Shown one piece after another: positions 37,154 to 46,382 of a stretch of DNA of 64,000 nt. The DNA lies in the NCBI GenBank assembly GCA_963974105.1, contig CAXBBG010000001.1:310001-374000 (forward strand), read 5' to 3'. Source of the DNA: UBA2136 sp963974105 (GTDB taxonomy: Bacteria; Pseudomonadota; Alphaproteobacteria; UBA2136). The position numbers were made by a program, and so were the translations under genes. How positions within the stretch are numbered: the stretch's first letter is position 1; each line of letters opens with the position of its first letter. Under the pieces are notes generated by a model. It searched no databases. It saw nothing but the letters and a program-made list of their open reading frames with translations, and was not told where the DNA came from.

Positions 37154-38220
37154 TGGATATTTTTATCTTTAGCGCCATTTTATTTATTGGCTTATTGATT
37201 TACTTTTTATCACCTGTACTTTTACCGTTTGTATTAGGGGTTATTTTTGCATATCTATTGGCACCTATCGTAGATAAACTTTCAAAAAAAATTAAATCAC
37301 GCAGCATTGCCACATGTCTTCCCCTTTTCATATTTATGGGTTCTATTTTTGCAATACTCGCCATTGGCATTCCTTTTATTGCCGAAGATATTACGGACTT
37401 TATTAAAAATATCCCACAATATGCTTCGTGGCTTGAAAAAGCATTAAGCGATGGTGGCGTCATTCACAGACTTGCAACAGAGCATGGCATTACCTTTGAT
37501 AAAGCAACCATTAAAGGCTACATATATACCTATAGCGACCAAATTGCCATTGCTTCACTTGACACACTACAGCGTGCAGCTTTAAGCGCTATGGCTATAT
37601 TCGACGCTTTGTCTCTTCTTATTATTACCCCACTTGTGACCTTTTATCTTGTATATGACTGGCCAACATTTACAAAAAAATGTGAAGCACTCTTACCTGA
37701 AGACTTACGTGGTAACACTGTAACGACGATACAAAAAATTGACAAAGCACTCAGCAGCTTTTTGCGTGGTCAACTTTCGGTTTGCCTGCTTCTTGGATTG
37801 TTTTATGGGACAACCCTTGCCCTTTCAGGCCTGCAAATGGGATTTTTTGTTGGTATGCTCACAGGGCTCATCTCGTTCATACCTTTTATAGGCATGGCTC
37901 TTGGGCTTGTATTTGCAACTGTTTTAGCAATAATGCAGTACCAAATGGCTTCGATAAATCCTTATTTGATCATTGTAACCATTTTCGCTATTGGACAAGT
38001 TTTAGAAGGATTTATTCTAACGCCTAAGTTTGTAGGCAAAAGCACAGGATTACACCCTGTATGGGTTATTTTTGCTGTCATGGCAGGTGGTGAACTTGGT
38101 GGGTTCCTTGGCATGCTTATCGCTTTACCTTTAGCAACTATTTTGACAATTCTTATTCCTGTTATGATTAAAACATGGATCGATAAACGTATTGAACACA
38201 AGAAGAAGAAAGCTTCATAA
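37153..38220 (+). CDS. AI-2E (PerM/YdiK/TqsA) family membrane permease
   Basis: The 355-residue protein has about eight helices and the family signatures: LLPFVLGVIFAYLLAPIVDKL near the start, ITPLVTFYLVYDW, LSSFLRGQLSVCLLLG, GLISFIPFIGMALGLV, and QVLEGFILTPKFVGKSTGLHPVWVIFAVMAGGELGGFLGMLIALPLA (shortened: LHPVWVIFAVMAGG...). The family includes TqsA (autoinducer-2 export) and Na/H antiporter-like members, so the substrate is open. It is sandwiched between adaptor and pump, one base overlapping the first and two bases from the second. Confidence 0.9.
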   Translation: MDIFIFSAILFIGLLIYFLSPVLLPFVLGVIFAYLLAPIVDKLSKKIKSRSIATCLPLFIFMGSIFAILAIGIPFIAEDITDFIKNIPQYASWLEKALSDGGVIHRLATEHGITFDKATIKGYIYTYSDQIAIASLDTLQRAALSAMAIFDALSLLIITPLVTFYLVYDWPTFTKKCEALLPEDLRGNTVTTIQKIDKALSSFLRGQLSVCLLLGLFYGTTLALSGLQMGFFVGMLTGLISFIPFIGMALGLVFATVLAIMQYQMASINPYLIIVTIFAIGQVLEGFILTPKFVGKSTGLHPVWVIFAVMAGGELGGFLGMLIALPLATILTILIPVMIKTWIDKRIEHKKKKAS

Positions 38221-38222
38221 AG

Positions 38223-41200
38223 ATGAACCTTATTGACTTAGCAATTTTAAAAAATCGTACATTCTTTTCTTTGCTTGTTCTTATATTTATTGCAGGTATA
38301 TATTCTTATTTAGCCATTCCTAAAGAAGCAAAGCCTGATATTCCAATTCCAACCATTTACGTCAGCGTAAGCCACGACGGCATCTCTCCAGAAGATAGTG
38401 TAAACCTACTTATTAAGCCTCTTGAAAAAGAACTTAGAACTATTGAAGGTTTAGATGAATTAAGAACCTCTTCTTATGAAGGTGGCGGTAACGTTACCCT
38501 TAAATTTCAGGCTGGTTTTGATAATGAAAAAGCACTCAGTGATGTCCGAACACAAGTCGATATTGCCAAAGCTGAACTACCCGATGAAGCTGATGAACCC
38601 ACAGTTCGTGAAATTAACCTCGCTAAACTTCCTATTTTAAATATCATTCTAAGTGGTGATTTACCACACCGAGAATTAAAGCGTATAGCAGAAGATTTAA
38701 GAGACCGCATTGAAGGTTTAGAAGGTGTTTTAGAGGTAAACTTAAACGGTTTAAGAGAAGATGAAGTGCGTATTGAAATGGACAAGGCTCTCACGGAGTC
38801 TTATGCTTTGCGTGCGAGCAACCTTCAACAAGCCATAAGCGGATCTAACCTTTTAGTTGCAGCCGGAAGCTTAGAAGTGGGTAGCGGTAAATACGCTATC
38901 AAGCTCCCTGGCCTATTTAGAGATTTACGTGACTTTTTATATCTGCCCCTCTTATCAGAAGATGCACGTACCGTAACATTTAGAGACATTGCTAACGTGC
39001 GACTTGAATTTAAAGATCCAACAACGCTCACAAGAGTTGATGGTAAAAATACAGTTATTTTAGACATATCAAAACGCATTGGCCGTAACGTTATTGAAAC
39101 AGTAGACGCTGTTAAGAAAACCGTAGAAGAAGTGCAAGGCACTTGGCCAGAAGGCATGTCCTACACATATACAGGTGATGAATCGAGGGAAATTCGCACC
39201 ATGCTTTACGACCTTCAAAATAGCGTAATTTTCTCTATCATCCTTGTTATGATCGTCACACTTGCAGCCCTTGGCTTAAGATCAGCCCTGCTTGTATCAG
39301 TCGCTATTCCTGGCTCATTCCTGTTGGCTATCACAGCGCTTTACGCTTTAGGTTACACAACAAACGTGGTGGTTTTATTTGCCCTTATATTGTCAGTTGG
39401 TATGTTGGTTGACGGGGCTATTGTTGTTACTGAATTAGCGGATACACATATGCGCGAAGGAAGCAGCCGCCGACATGCTTTCTCTGAAGCAGCCCGCTAT
39501 ATGGCTATGCCAATATTCGCATCCACACTCACTACCCTAGCGGCCTTTATGCCTTTATTATTTTGGCCTGATACCGTTGGCGAATTTATGAAGTTTTTAC
39601 CACTGACACTTATATTTACACTGACAGCATCGCTTATTATGGCGCTTATCTTCCTGCCTCTTATTGGCTCAAATGTTGGTAAAAAACCTAAATCATTCCC
39701 CACAGATATATTTGAAAAATTTACTGAAAATTATGTTGTTGTTTTAGAAAAATGTCTCAAAAAACCTAAACAAGTTATCATAGGCACTGTCATCAGTTTT
39801 ATTTCGGTTATTATTCTATATGGCGTGGCTGGAAATGGCGTTACATTTTTTCCTGAAACCGAAGCGGAACGCGCATTTATTTTAGTACGAAGTGATGGCG
39901 ATTTTTCTATCAGTGAAAAAGACAAGTTTATGCGTGAAGTTGAAAGCCGCACACAAGGTATTGCTGACATTGAAACCATGTATTACCTAACCCTTGGCCA
40001 GCAAAGCAGGCGTTCTGGAGAAGAAGATATTGTTGGGAAAATATTTGTTCAACCTGTAGAGTGGAAACACCGTAACCGCGGCGCTGAAGTTATATATCAA
40101 GAGATCCTCGACAAAATCGGCATCATCCCCGGTGCCATTGTAGAACTGCAGGCCGAAAAAGGGGGACCAAGTGACGGGAAGCCGATTAAACTTGCAATCA
40201 TTTCAGATGATCCATCAGTCATTTCTAATGTAGCGTTTAAATTAAAACAGAACCTTGAATCTGTCCCTGGCGTTATAAACATCGCCGACACTATCGCAGA
40301 CTCAGGTATTGAATGGGTTTTAAAAATTAACCGCGATGAAATTAACAAGGCTGGTATTTCACTACTAGACATTGGCACAGCTGTTCGCCTTACCACAACA
40401 GGTGCACGTGTCGGCACCTACCGCCCAAGTAACTTAAACGAAGAAATTGACATCACCGCCCGCTACGCTGTGTCTGATAGAAAACTTTCAACACTTGATT
40501 CTTTATATATATCTACACCGCATGGACTTGCACCGATAGATAACTTTATAGAGCGTTCCCCTCAGCGTAAAGTATCAACCATTTCAAGGCTAGACCAAAA
40601 GTATGTTGTGTATGTGGAGGCCGATGTTGACACGCGCAACGGTTACCTTACGGACACCATTGTTGCAGGCCTGAAAGAAAAAATTAAAACATATGAACTA
40701 CCTAAAGGTGTGCGCGTTATGTTTAAAGGAGATGATGAAAAACAAGCCAAGTCAGCAGTCTTTTTAGAAAAAGCATTTGTGGTTGCTATTTTTGCAATGG
40801 CTATTATTTTAGTGACTCAGTTCAACAGCTTTTATCAAGCCTTTATTATTTTAAGCGCTGTCATCCTTTCTACCACAGGGGTTTTACTAGGACACATGAT
40901 AACAGGGAAACCATTTGGCATTGTTATGAGCGGTCTTGGGGTTATCGCCCTTGCTGGTATTGTAGTTAATAACAATATCGTCCTGATTGACACCTACAAC
41001 AAGCTTCGTAATGAATTTAATTGGTATGAAGCACTTATACAGACAGGACAAAAGAGATTGCGCCCTGTGCTCTTAACCGCTATTACAACCATTATTGGTC
41101 TTATCCCTATGGGTACAAAGGTAAACATTGATCTAATTGCCAGAGAAGTGAGCTATAACGCCCCTTCTTCACGCTGGTGGGATCAACTCGCCAATGCGAT

Positions 41201-41309
41201 TATGTTTGGCTTGTTCTTTGCAACCGTTCTAACGCTTATTATTACACCTTGCATGATAGCTTTGGGTGAAATACACCAAGAAAAAAAAGCAAAAAAGGCT
41301 GGTTTATAA
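38223..41309 (+). CDS. RND-superfamily efflux pump (HAE1/AcrB-like)
   Basis: The 1028-residue inner-membrane proton antiporter has twelve helices and two large periplasmic loops. RND motif A (AIPKEAKPDIPIPTIYVSVS near 30), the TM4 motif SVGMLVDGAIVVTELADTHM, and the second-half TM10-11 motif ALAGIVVNNNIVLIDTYN are present. In TM4 the usual proton-relay DD pair is VDG, leaving one aspartate, as in a branch of marine-type pumps. It exports drugs, lipids or metals. The substrate is unknown. It is the third gene of the adaptor/AI-2E/pump operon. Confidence 0.94.
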   Translation: MNLIDLAILKNRTFFSLLVLIFIAGIYSYLAIPKEAKPDIPIPTIYVSVSHDGISPEDSVNLLIKPLEKELRTIEGLDELRTSSYEGGGNVTLKFQAGFDNEKALSDVRTQVDIAKAELPDEADEPTVREINLAKLPILNIILSGDLPHRELKRIAEDLRDRIEGLEGVLEVNLNGLREDEVRIEMDKALTESYALRASNLQQAISGSNLLVAAGSLEVGSGKYAIKLPGLFRDLRDFLYLPLLSEDARTVTFRDIANVRLEFKDPTTLTRVDGKNTVILDISKRIGRNVIETVDAVKKTVEEVQGTWPEGMSYTYTGDESREIRTMLYDLQNSVIFSIILVMIVTLAALGLRSALLVSVAIPGSFLLAITALYALGYTTNVVVLFALILSVGMLVDGAIVVTELADTHMREGSSRRHAFSEAARYMAMPIFASTLTTLAAFMPLLFWPDTVGEFMKFLPLTLIFTLTASLIMALIFLPLIGSNVGKKPKSFPTDIFEKFTENYVVVLEKCLKKPKQVIIGTVISFISVIILYGVAGNGVTFFPETEAERAFILVRSDGDFSISEKDKFMREVESRTQGIADIETMYYLTLGQQSRRSGEEDIVGKIFVQPVEWKHRNRGAEVIYQEILDKIGIIPGAIVELQAEKGGPSDGKPIKLAIISDDPSVISNVAFKLKQNLESVPGVINIADTIADSGIEWVLKINRDEINKAGISLLDIGTAVRLTTTGARVGTYRPSNLNEEIDITARYAVSDRKLSTLDSLYISTPHGLAPIDNFIERSPQRKVSTISRLDQKYVVYVEADVDTRNGYLTDTIVAGLKEKIKTYELPKGVRVMFKGDDEKQAKSAVFLEKAFVVAIFAMAIILVTQFNSFYQAFIILSAVILSTTGVLLGHMITGKPFGIVMSGLGVIALAGIVVNNNIVLIDTYNKLRNEFNWYEALIQTGQKRLRPVLLTAITTIIGLIPMGTKVNIDLIAREVSYNAPSSRWWDQLANAIMFGLFFATVLTLIITPCMIALGEIHQEKKAKKAGL

Positions 41310-41384
41310 AGGCTTATAAAAATAATCGTTAAACATTATACCATTTGGTTGATATAAAAATTGCAATGCAGTATTATGTACCTT

Positions 41385-41663
41385 ATGGAAAGATTTATTA
41401 CATTCGTCAAAAACAATGAAACAGGTGAAGAATTCATCAGTATGCGTAAGGCTATGCCTGGCGCACATGAGAATGTTATAAAACAAGAGCAGTTAAAATA
41501 CCCTGCGCCAAAGCACACGGTTCACACAACTTACACCGATTTTGAACTTAAAGACATCCTAGAAACGCTCGACCGCTGGACAGGCACAAGCGTAATGAAA
41601 GATGCAACCCGCTTAAGTAACAATATTATCGACATTCCAAAGCTAGTAAACAAACTTAGATAA
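41385..41663 (+). CDS. Small hypothetical protein
   Basis: About 92 residues from the ATG at 41385 (an earlier in-frame ATG is at 41361). The protein is soluble, with a charged C-terminal helix pair (FELKDILETLDRWTGTS...). I recognise no family. It stands alone after the RND operon. No ribosome site decides the start. Confidence 0.45.
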   Translation: MERFITFVKNNETGEEFISMRKAMPGAHENVIKQEQLKYPAPKHTVHTTYTDFELKDILETLDRWTGTSVMKDATRLSNNIIDIPKLVNKLR

Positions 41664-41940
41664 TACGTCTTCCACTTTCAAGCCTGATGTAACTCAACAT
41701 ACAGTGCAATACGCACCTACCCTTTATATGCAATTCTCTAAAGTGTAAGCCAGTCTTACCCTTTATACATATTTGTACGATTTAATATATTTAAGATGAT
41801 ACATTTAATAATAAAACATCTGATAATCAGACTTTAAAATTAGACGTCATATTTTTAAGGTAAAAATATGAGCATTAACTTATATAGTATAAACAAACAA
41901 CCACTCACAAAGCGGTAACCGCTATACCATCAACACACAA
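41664..41940. other. Non-coding region with a possible tiny ORF
   Basis: The one structure of note is AGCGGT-A-ACCGCT near 41911-41923. A 16-codon frame starts at an ATG at 41868 with AAGG just before it and ends inside that palindrome at 41918. This could be a leader peptide or chance. Confidence 0.25.
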
Positions 41941-41970
41941 AAAGACCTCCCACAAAGGGAGGTCTTTTAT
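41941..41970. terminator. Bidirectional terminator before phoH 3' end
   Basis: AAAGACCTCCC and GGGAGGTCTTT arms with a short ACAAA loop and T tracts on both strands. It lies 13 bases beyond the phoH stop codon and also faces any transcript coming from the left. Confidence 0.85.
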
Positions 41971-41982
41971 TTTCGATAAATG

Positions 41983-42864
41983 TTAAAGATATTTTAGAAC
42001 ACGTGTAACACCTTCGCCACGCTGGCTTTCAGACGCACCGAACTTAACAAGATTAATCTCATCATTGGTTGCAGGTGTTCTGCTATTGCTTGATTCCAAA
42101 AACTGCGCAATCGTTGCCATATTTTCTGGTAACGGGCATTCAGGGTTTGTGTTTTCAAGCATTTTAACAAGCGCGCGTAATCCATTATTTTCATTGTCAA
42201 ATTTAGTATCAATTTGATCTAAATCACCACAAACATAAAATGAACTACCAACACCAATACGACTTAGAAACATTTTCATTTGGCTTTTGGTTGTATTTTG
42301 AGCCTCATCTAGAAGTACAATAGAATTTCTAAATGTACGGCCACGCATTTTACCTAGGGTTGCAATGATAAACGGATCAAGCATTTGCTTGAGAATTTGA
42401 GCACCAACGGTTAAATCAGCATCACGACGTACATCATTAAGAGATTCTAAAATACTACCATGCCCCATTTCGATTAAGTTTTCGAAAATCGGCATAAGGT
42501 AAGGCGCAATTTTTTGCACTTCACCACCTGGTAAAATTCCAGACTCTTCTTCAGCTTCAACCATAGGACGTGTTACAACAATATGCTTCGTTAGCCCTAC
42601 ATGTTGACTAATTAAAGCCCGTGCAACACCATAAGCTGTTTTACCACTACCCGCGGCACCAATAGCCACAGTACCATAACTTAAGCGATTTAAAGCCCAT
42701 GACAAATACTGCTGTTCTTCGTTACGTGCCACAAGCTTAAATGGTGAATCACCTTTTGCACAAGCAGGCACCTGAACAAAGCCAGGGCGAATAATAGCCC
42801 CTTTATTTTCCAAGCCATGAAATGAATTAATTTCTTGAATTACTTTATCTGTATAATTTGACAT
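41983..42864 (-). CDS. PhoH-family P-loop ATPase
   Basis: The 293-residue protein has a RecD-like single P-loop domain: Walker A G69-AAGSGKT-76, a VTRPMVEAEEE segment (TRPxVE is the PhoH signature), Walker B SIVLLDEAQNTTKSQMKMFLSRIG near 180, and GDLDQID. PhoH proteins are RNA-associated ATPases, often joined to RNases. It lies at the end of the minus-strand secretion arm but is set off by 248 bases with a promoter of its own, so it may not belong to it. No PIN domain is fused. Confidence 0.88.
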   Translation of the reverse strand: MSNYTDKVIQEINSFHGLENKGAIIRPGFVQVPACAKGDSPFKLVARNEEQQYLSWALNRLSYGTVAIGAAGSGKTAYGVARALISQHVGLTKHIVVTRPMVEAEEESGILPGGEVQKIAPYLMPIFENLIEMGHGSILESLNDVRRDADLTVGAQILKQMLDPFIIATLGKMRGRTFRNSIVLLDEAQNTTKSQMKMFLSRIGVGSSFYVCGDLDQIDTKFDNENNGLRALVKMLENTNPECPLPENMATIAQFLESSNSRTPATNDEINLVKFGASESQRGEGVTRVLKYL

Positions 42865-43112
42865 GATATTTCCTCGTTTGGCCGTGAACTTGAATGAAGC
42901 GGTTAAGCGTCAGAGGTTCACATACTTGAGAGTAAAATTGGGCGAAATTGCCCGTAAAAATTTGGCAGAGGGCCTTGAGTCCCCAGTTGCCTAGATAAAA
43001 GGGTAATAAAGATATAAGCGAGATTGCTTATGTATTCTTTAAAAAAGGTTACAAGATTATTTGTATACGCTTTATTATATGGTAATTATTATGAATTACA
43101 AGCATTGTTATA
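42865..43112 (-). other. Long 5' leader of phoH with hairpins
   Basis: From the promoter near 43074-43101 to the phoH start there is a leader of about 200 bases with no gene. It has a GGGC-6 base loop-GCCC hairpin at 42940-42953 and a GC-rich block at 42965-42992 that could fold. It looks like a regulated leader rather than a plain spacer. Confidence 0.35.
43074..43101 (-). promoter_or_regulatory. Sigma-70-type promoter for phoH
   Basis: On the minus strand, TTGTAA (43101-43096) precedes a perfect TATAAT (43079-43074) by 16 bases. It lies just inside the gap after the upstream gene. Confidence 0.5.
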
Positions 43113-43847
43113 TTATTTTATAATAAGCTCAATCCAAAGCCTTGAATATTCTGGCAAAATACCATTGTTTTTTTGAATACCCTCTATCCACATGTCGCCA
43201 GAAAGAATTTTAGGCTCTCCCAACTTAAGAGTTGCTGATGATGTCATGATACGATTTTTCTTCACAGGAACCTGATTAACAAATGTCTGATCTCCTTCAT
43301 AATGCGCCATATAATCGTTCATTTCTACATTTTCAAAACTACTAGAGACAGTTGCTTTAATATGACCTTTGATAATTTTAGACAGACTTATGACAACTTC
43401 ACCTTTCTTTTCAACCATATGTTTATTCATCGTTGGTTTAACCTTAAAGTGCCCTTTATAGGCATATATGGAAGGTTGATTTAAGATATACGGTATTTGT
43501 ATAACATCGGTGAAAGTTTTATCTTCACCCGATATCATAGATTCATTTCTTTGCATAAGTATGTGGGCATACCCTTCCCCACATGAAGGATGTTTAACAA
43601 GTGATACTTCTCGGTCTAATACATTTAATGATTCTTCTTTGTCCTTAAAGCACTCTATAACCTTAAAGCCAACCAAAACAACCTCTGAGCCTTTTGGGCG
43701 TAATTTAAGGTCTACAGGCGCACCTATAACTATACCGTCCCCAGAATGGCTTGGAATAGCGATTACAAGCAAAGAAAGGCTGCATATAGCAGCCTTTAAT
43801 AGAAACCTTGCGATATTACATGATAACTTGTTCACACTCAGGCGCAA
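43113..43847 (-). CDS. Secreted protein of the secretion arm, unknown
   Basis: Up to 244 residues, with an N-terminal signal peptide (NIARFLLKAAICSLSLLVIAIPSHS) and a beta-rich mature part (about 205 residues) with two cysteines (VIECFKD, HPSCGEG) that could form a disulfide. I recognise no family. The start is uncertain: TTG at 43847, or GTG at 43835, with no ATG. The reading frame overlaps the end of the NusA-like gene by up to 32 bases, consistent with translational coupling. A periplasmic role beside TraB and TraV is inference. Confidence 0.6.
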   Translation of the reverse strand: MRLSVNKLSCNIARFLLKAAICSLSLLVIAIPSHSGDGIVIGAPVDLKLRPKGSEVVLVGFKVIECFKDKEESLNVLDREVSLVKHPSCGEGYAHILMQRNESMISGEDKTFTDVIQIPYILNQPSIYAYKGHFKVKPTMNKHMVEKKGEVVISLSKIIKGHIKATVSSSFENVEMNDYMAHYEGDQTFVNQVPVKKNRIMTSSATLKLGEPKILSGDMWIEGIQKNNGILPEYSRLWIELIIK

Positions 43848-44706
43848 TTTTTTTCAACATTGAACAAAATGTGCGTACCTTACGAGGGTCAGCACTATCG
43901 AGCGGTGTATGTATAACAATACGGTCTTCATTCAGTGAAGCCACACGACACGCTTGCCATGCATTGTTAATAAAGTGACGAATTTCATTTTCACGAATTT
44001 CTTGGGGTGTATCACCCTTACCTTCAGGTAATAACGTAATACGGCGCACACCAAGCACACTTTGTAAGTGACGTACGTTTACACCACCATTTTCAAGCCA
44101 AAGTGACATGTGCTCAGGATTCATGCGAATCACAGCCCATGAGTTTGAAGCACCCATCCAAATACCACTAATACAGTCTGGGTAGTAACACTCCATCACA
44201 GCAGCCACAAATTCTTTACCACGCCTTGTACCTACACGCATGCCCCCAATAGGGTCACGGCTAGCACATAGTGTAAACACTTGCTTTGTGCCCAAAGGTG
44301 GTTTCTCGTGGAAGTCCATCACACTCAACAAGTTTTCTGGAATGTAAACGTGTTTTGTGCCCACACGGTAAAAAATACCGCCATCGCGGAAACCAGCAAC
44401 TTCGCCTTCAAGTACACGACCAGGCGAACCATCACCCCATTGGTGAATTTCCATAATCTGCATAAACATATGCACACTAGGCATGAGCGGATCACGGATA
44501 TCAATCCACACACCACGGTCGCCATAACCGTTACGGCGCCTTGTGGCGATTGTCTCTTCTTTAAGGTTAACGTCGACTTCAACCAACATATCGCGCTCTG
44601 CATAACAAAGACGAATTGCACCCGCTAATGCTTGTTCGATTTGGGCTTCCGTCCAACCGTACTCAACACCAATCAGGCGCACTGTTTCTATATTTGCGAC
44701 CTTCAT
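43816..44706 (-). CDS. NusA-like RNA-binding protein (NTD, S1, KH) in a secretion operon
   Basis: The 296-residue protein tracks the first three domains of NusA. An N-terminal helix pair aligns with NusA residues that bind RNA polymerase (13-58: TEAQIEQALAGAIRLCYAE and EVDVNLKEETIATRRR). An S1-like barrel lies at about 96-165 (GRVLEGEVAGFRDGGIFYRV, PENLLSVM, LGTKQVFTL), and a KH-like module at about 165-227 ends in GGVNVRHLQSVLGVRRITLL, comparable to NusA GxRGxRVQAVVxELGGExIDIV. It lacks the second KH and acidic repeat region. It sits four bases from the 555-residue membrane gene. This is by pattern, not by search. Antitermination or RNA binding is inference. Confidence 0.65.
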   Translation of the reverse strand: MKVANIETVRLIGVEYGWTEAQIEQALAGAIRLCYAERDMLVEVDVNLKEETIATRRRNGYGDRGVWIDIRDPLMPSVHMFMQIMEIHQWGDGSPGRVLEGEVAGFRDGGIFYRVGTKHVYIPENLLSVMDFHEKPPLGTKQVFTLCASRDPIGGMRVGTRRGKEFVAAVMECYYPDCISGIWMGASNSWAVIRMNPEHMSLWLENGGVNVRHLQSVLGVRRITLLPEGKGDTPQEIRENEIRHFINNAWQACRVASLNEDRIVIHTPLDSADPRKVRTFCSMLKKIAPECEQVIM

Positions 44707-44709
44707 AAA

Positions 44710-46377
44710 TTAACGTCCTATATTTACTATGTGTTTTCTTTTACCGTTACTGAACTCAGCATATTCTGCTTTAACATCAATAAGTTCCCAACCCGAAACG
44801 CTTTCACCTATCAGTAAAATACCTTGTTTTTCATGCATTTCGGCGATAATCCCTTTTTGACGTACTGTTGACAACAATATGATAGGTGGGAAGTTTGTTG
44901 CTCTAAATGATGGACGTACATTTTTAGGTATGCGCACTCGTTCGCGTTCTACTTGGAACATAGACACATCGAAATCATCTAACTTACGCACACCGTCATC
45001 TGCCTGTGGCGCCGGCTCTGAAACAACTGGTAAACCTTGTGGATTTGCGCCATAAAGTGATTGAGCTTGTGTTTGTGATAGCAGCGTACTGCTGCGTTTT
45101 GGTAGAGGTATCACACCTTCGTTACCTGCAATAGCCTCTTCACTAACATTGCCATCAAAAAACTCATTAGGTGTCGTTTTGCGTGGGCGTGCTGAATCTT
45201 CTCCAGCTAAAATTTTACGATATTCAGCAAGCTCTTCATCTAATTGACGAGAAAGCTCGCGGTTTCGAGCATCTAGCTCGTCTGGAGAAAGCATTTTAAG
45301 TGCTTCACGCTCTTCATCAACAACATTATCCACCTCGTTTACTTTAAAGTCTTCTGGACTTTTTTCTTTGCGTGCTTCGGTAATCGCTTGCTGTAACTCT
45401 ACAATCATACCAACCTCTTCAGGCATATCTTCAACACCTTCAGCGTTGATAGGTTGTTCTACTTCGCTTTCAGCAACATCTACAAACTCTACAACTGTTT
45501 TAGGTTCTGGTGTCACTACCGCGCGTATTTCTTCAAACGGGTTAATAACCTTTTCTTCCGCCTGAGCAACATCTACAATTTCATCTACATCTCTCATCAA
45601 GTCAGTCTCAGGTTCAATCTCATCTTCCATCAAAGACTCTTGCTCTGGTTCCAACTCAGCAGTGCCAAACTCAACTTCAGAACCTTCATTATTTTCCGGC
45701 ATAGAAACAACAGCCTCTGGCTTGAGCATTGTTTTAGTTTCTGTACTGCCATTCGCTACAGTTTCACCTGTAGGAATTTCTTCGGAAACTTCGTTTAAAG
45801 AACCTGTCCAGCGGCTAATAACCTCAGTTGTTTCATCTTTATCCACAAAGAATGTATAACCACCAAAGCCAATTGCAACAAGTAAAACAATACCCACTAA
45901 AGCACCAACAGGGCCTGATTTGTCTGATATTTCTGACATAAGTCTTGGGCCTGCAGCTGCAATATCACTTGGTAATTCTGGGGCACTTGAATTCACAGCA
46001 CCTTGCTGCCATGGCGGTAAAACCTCACTCGGTTTTTCTTCACTTTTAACTTCTTCTGCCATCGAACCAAAAATATCATCGTCTTTAGAGGAACCACCTA
46101 AACCTTCAATTTCCCAACCACTTGATGTTGTTGGTTCTTCGTCCCATGCCGAAACAATAGGTTCTTCATGTTGAGGTATATTTTGTGATAAAGGTGACGC
46201 TTTTGTTGTTGGTTTTTCTATATCAGGAATAGCTGATGAACTCGTTTCCATTGTAGGCATAGGTGCAAGTGGTGGCGTTTCCTTTTTTATAGGCGCAGCA
46301 GAAGTAGAGGTAGACACCTCTTCCTTTTTTGTCCCTTCTGTTGCCATTGCAGATGGCAATTTACGCTTTAATACCAT
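44710..46377 (-). CDS. Single-span acidic membrane protein, possibly with a PilP/GspC-like C-terminus
   Basis: The 555-residue protein has a long disordered N-terminus rich in Pro, Ser, Thr and Glu (1-150), one membrane helix (156-178: GPVGALVGIVLLVAIGFGGYTFF), a long Glu/Asp/Val-rich region (about 180-350), a coiled coil near 360-395 and a compact C-terminal domain (about 490-555) with GIIAEMHEKQGILLIGESVSGWELIDV, which recalls the homology-region fold of PilP and GspC. It lies between traC and the NusA-like gene (six bases from traC, four from NusA-like), so it is probably a structural part of the secretion machine. Confidence 0.6.
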   Translation of the reverse strand: MVLKRKLPSAMATEGTKKEEVSTSTSAAPIKKETPPLAPMPTMETSSSAIPDIEKPTTKASPLSQNIPQHEEPIVSAWDEEPTTSSGWEIEGLGGSSKDDDIFGSMAEEVKSEEKPSEVLPPWQQGAVNSSAPELPSDIAAAGPRLMSEISDKSGPVGALVGIVLLVAIGFGGYTFFVDKDETTEVISRWTGSLNEVSEEIPTGETVANGSTETKTMLKPEAVVSMPENNEGSEVEFGTAELEPEQESLMEDEIEPETDLMRDVDEIVDVAQAEEKVINPFEEIRAVVTPEPKTVVEFVDVAESEVEQPINAEGVEDMPEEVGMIVELQQAITEARKEKSPEDFKVNEVDNVVDEEREALKMLSPDELDARNRELSRQLDEELAEYRKILAGEDSARPRKTTPNEFFDGNVSEEAIAGNEGVIPLPKRSSTLLSQTQAQSLYGANPQGLPVVSEPAPQADDGVRKLDDFDVSMFQVERERVRIPKNVRPSFRATNFPPIILLSTVRQKGIIAEMHEKQGILLIGESVSGWELIDVKAEYAEFSNGKRKHIVNIGR

Positions 46378-46382
46378 TACCC

